From a virus, in IMG/VR virus record IMGVR_UViG_3300031857_024670, positions 1 to 29,376 of that record: DNA of 29,376 bases; one strand, given 5' to 3'. This document shows, in pieces, positions 29,022 through 29,376 of this stretch; the stretch's first letter is position 1; every line of letters begins with the position of its first letter. The notes below the pieces were generated by a model. It saw only the letters and a program-made list of their open reading frames with translations, had not been told where the DNA came from and made no database searches. The position numbers and the translations under genes are program-made.

Positions 29022-29304
29022 CATTGACGACACCATACTTGAGCTAATCAATAAACAGGATTATGCCTCTGCCGTTGGGATACCTGAAGCGATAGCTAAG
29101 GTAAACTCTCTCTATGACGAGGGTCACACAATAATCCTATGGACTGCTCGAGGAACCGTTACAGGCAAGGATTGGTCGGAACTCACAAAGTCACAGCTTC
29201 TTCACTATGGGGTAAAGCATCACGAATTACGATTCGGTAAACCTGCATATGACGTCTTTATTGACGATAAGGCAATAAACGCTAGAGAATGGCTGAAGAG
29301 TTAA
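29005..29304 (+). CDS. Minimal HAD-superfamily phosphatase, 99 aa
   Basis: A very small HAD hydrolase with all four motifs: D-I-D-D-T (6-10, nucleophile Asp6 and acid/base Asp8), W-T-A-R-G-T (46-51, Thr47), Lys79 in G-K-P-A-Y-D, and V-F-I-D-D-K (84-89, metal Asp87/88). It lacks any large cap domain (C0 type), which favours larger or protein-bound substrates or assembly into oligomers. Similar short HAD proteins occur in capsule and nucleotide-sugar loci. A natural role here is removal of a sugar phosphate, for example the 9-phosphate formed by phosphate-using NeuB variants, but that is inference. Its start lies inside the end of the Cys-rich gene and its end overlaps the next ORF. Confidence 0.88.
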   Translation: MRYFIDIDDTILELINKQDYASAVGIPEAIAKVNSLYDEGHTIILWTARGTVTGKDWSELTKSQLLHYGVKHHELRFGKPAYDVFIDDKAINAREWLKS

Positions 29305-29376
29305 GAGTACTAGTATTAGGAAACGATCCACAAATAAATCAAATAGACTTTTCAAAGTTAGATCGTAACGTAATCA
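29289..29376 (+). CDS. 5' end of a putative GT42/DUF115-like gene
   Basis: The ATG at 29289 opens a frame that runs off the right edge (29 codons visible). It begins M-A-E-E-L-R-V-L-V-L-G-N-D-P-Q-I-N-Q-I-D. The V-L-G-N-D-P-x-I-N-x-I-D-F-S-K-L pattern resembles the opening strand and loop of GT42 sialyltransferases and related DUF115-like proteins (G-N-G-P-S-L). It overlaps the HAD gene by 16 bases, so the island continues beyond the window. Too little is visible for a firm call. Confidence 0.55.
   Translation, partial: MAEELRVLVLGNDPQINQIDFSKLDRNVI

Noticed and set aside
1-29376. tRNA genes, integrase, attachment sites or insertion sequences
   Set aside because: Gaps between genes are too short for tRNA except two short divergent gaps, which show no cloverleaf; no recombinase or transposase motif was seen.

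Overview
This window looks like part of a large, strictly lytic T4-type myovirus genome. The evidence is a gp23-like major capsid protein, a gp21-type prohead protease, a gp19-like tail tube and both subunits of a T4-type (gp39/gp52) topoisomerase II. The coding is dense, AT-rich and arranged in opposed strand blocks. Start codons have A/T-rich leaders with no Shine-Dalgarno sequence, which is the habit of Bacteroidota and their phages, so a Bacteroidota (for example flavobacterial) host is my inference. No tRNA, rRNA, CRISPR, insertion sequence or integrase was seen, and no gene-free stretch exceeds 300 bases.

Layout. (1) 1-3164: minus-strand virion genes (two small proteins, a 425-aa protein with a low-complexity linker, a tail tube protein, a 214-aa acidic protein), meeting the end of a plus-strand gene at the left edge. 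(2) 3260-10871: a plus-strand DNA-metabolism block with a NEIL1-like DNA glycosylase, an Fe-S DinG/XPD-type helicase, topoisomerase large and small subunits, several small proteins (one membrane, one secreted) and a BCS1-like AAA+ ATPase. (3) 10885-16191: a minus-strand block read as DnaJ, protease-scaffold fusion, major capsid protein, a UUCG terminator, a holin-like protein, a Dps-like helical protein and a second terminator. (4) 16252-29376: a plus-strand glycan island of about 13 kb, nearly all overlapping or abutting genes. It holds a CMP-sialate-type cytidylyltransferase (NeuA), a sialate-type synthase (NeuB), roughly nine glycosyltransferase-like proteins, WbqC, an SDR epimerase, a hexapeptide acyltransferase, short DegT aminotransferase and UDP-sugar dehydrogenase forms, and a small HAD phosphatase.

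How the genes may work together. An ATAAATAA element lies 15-20 nt before several minus-strand virion genes and resembles the T4 late promoter TATAAATA, so block 3 and the left block are probably late transcripts. The protease and scaffold functions, separate genes (21 and 22) in T4, are joined in one 662-aa product. Its middle consists of 14-residue repeats, each carrying (L/I)-x-E motifs like the T4 gp21 cleavage consensus, and an in-frame ATG could yield scaffold alone. The glycan island could make and attach a nonulosonic-acid-containing glycan to virion protein, host surface or DNA; the sequence does not say which. The most noteworthy items are this island, the protease-scaffold gene and the NEIL1-like zincless-finger glycosylase.
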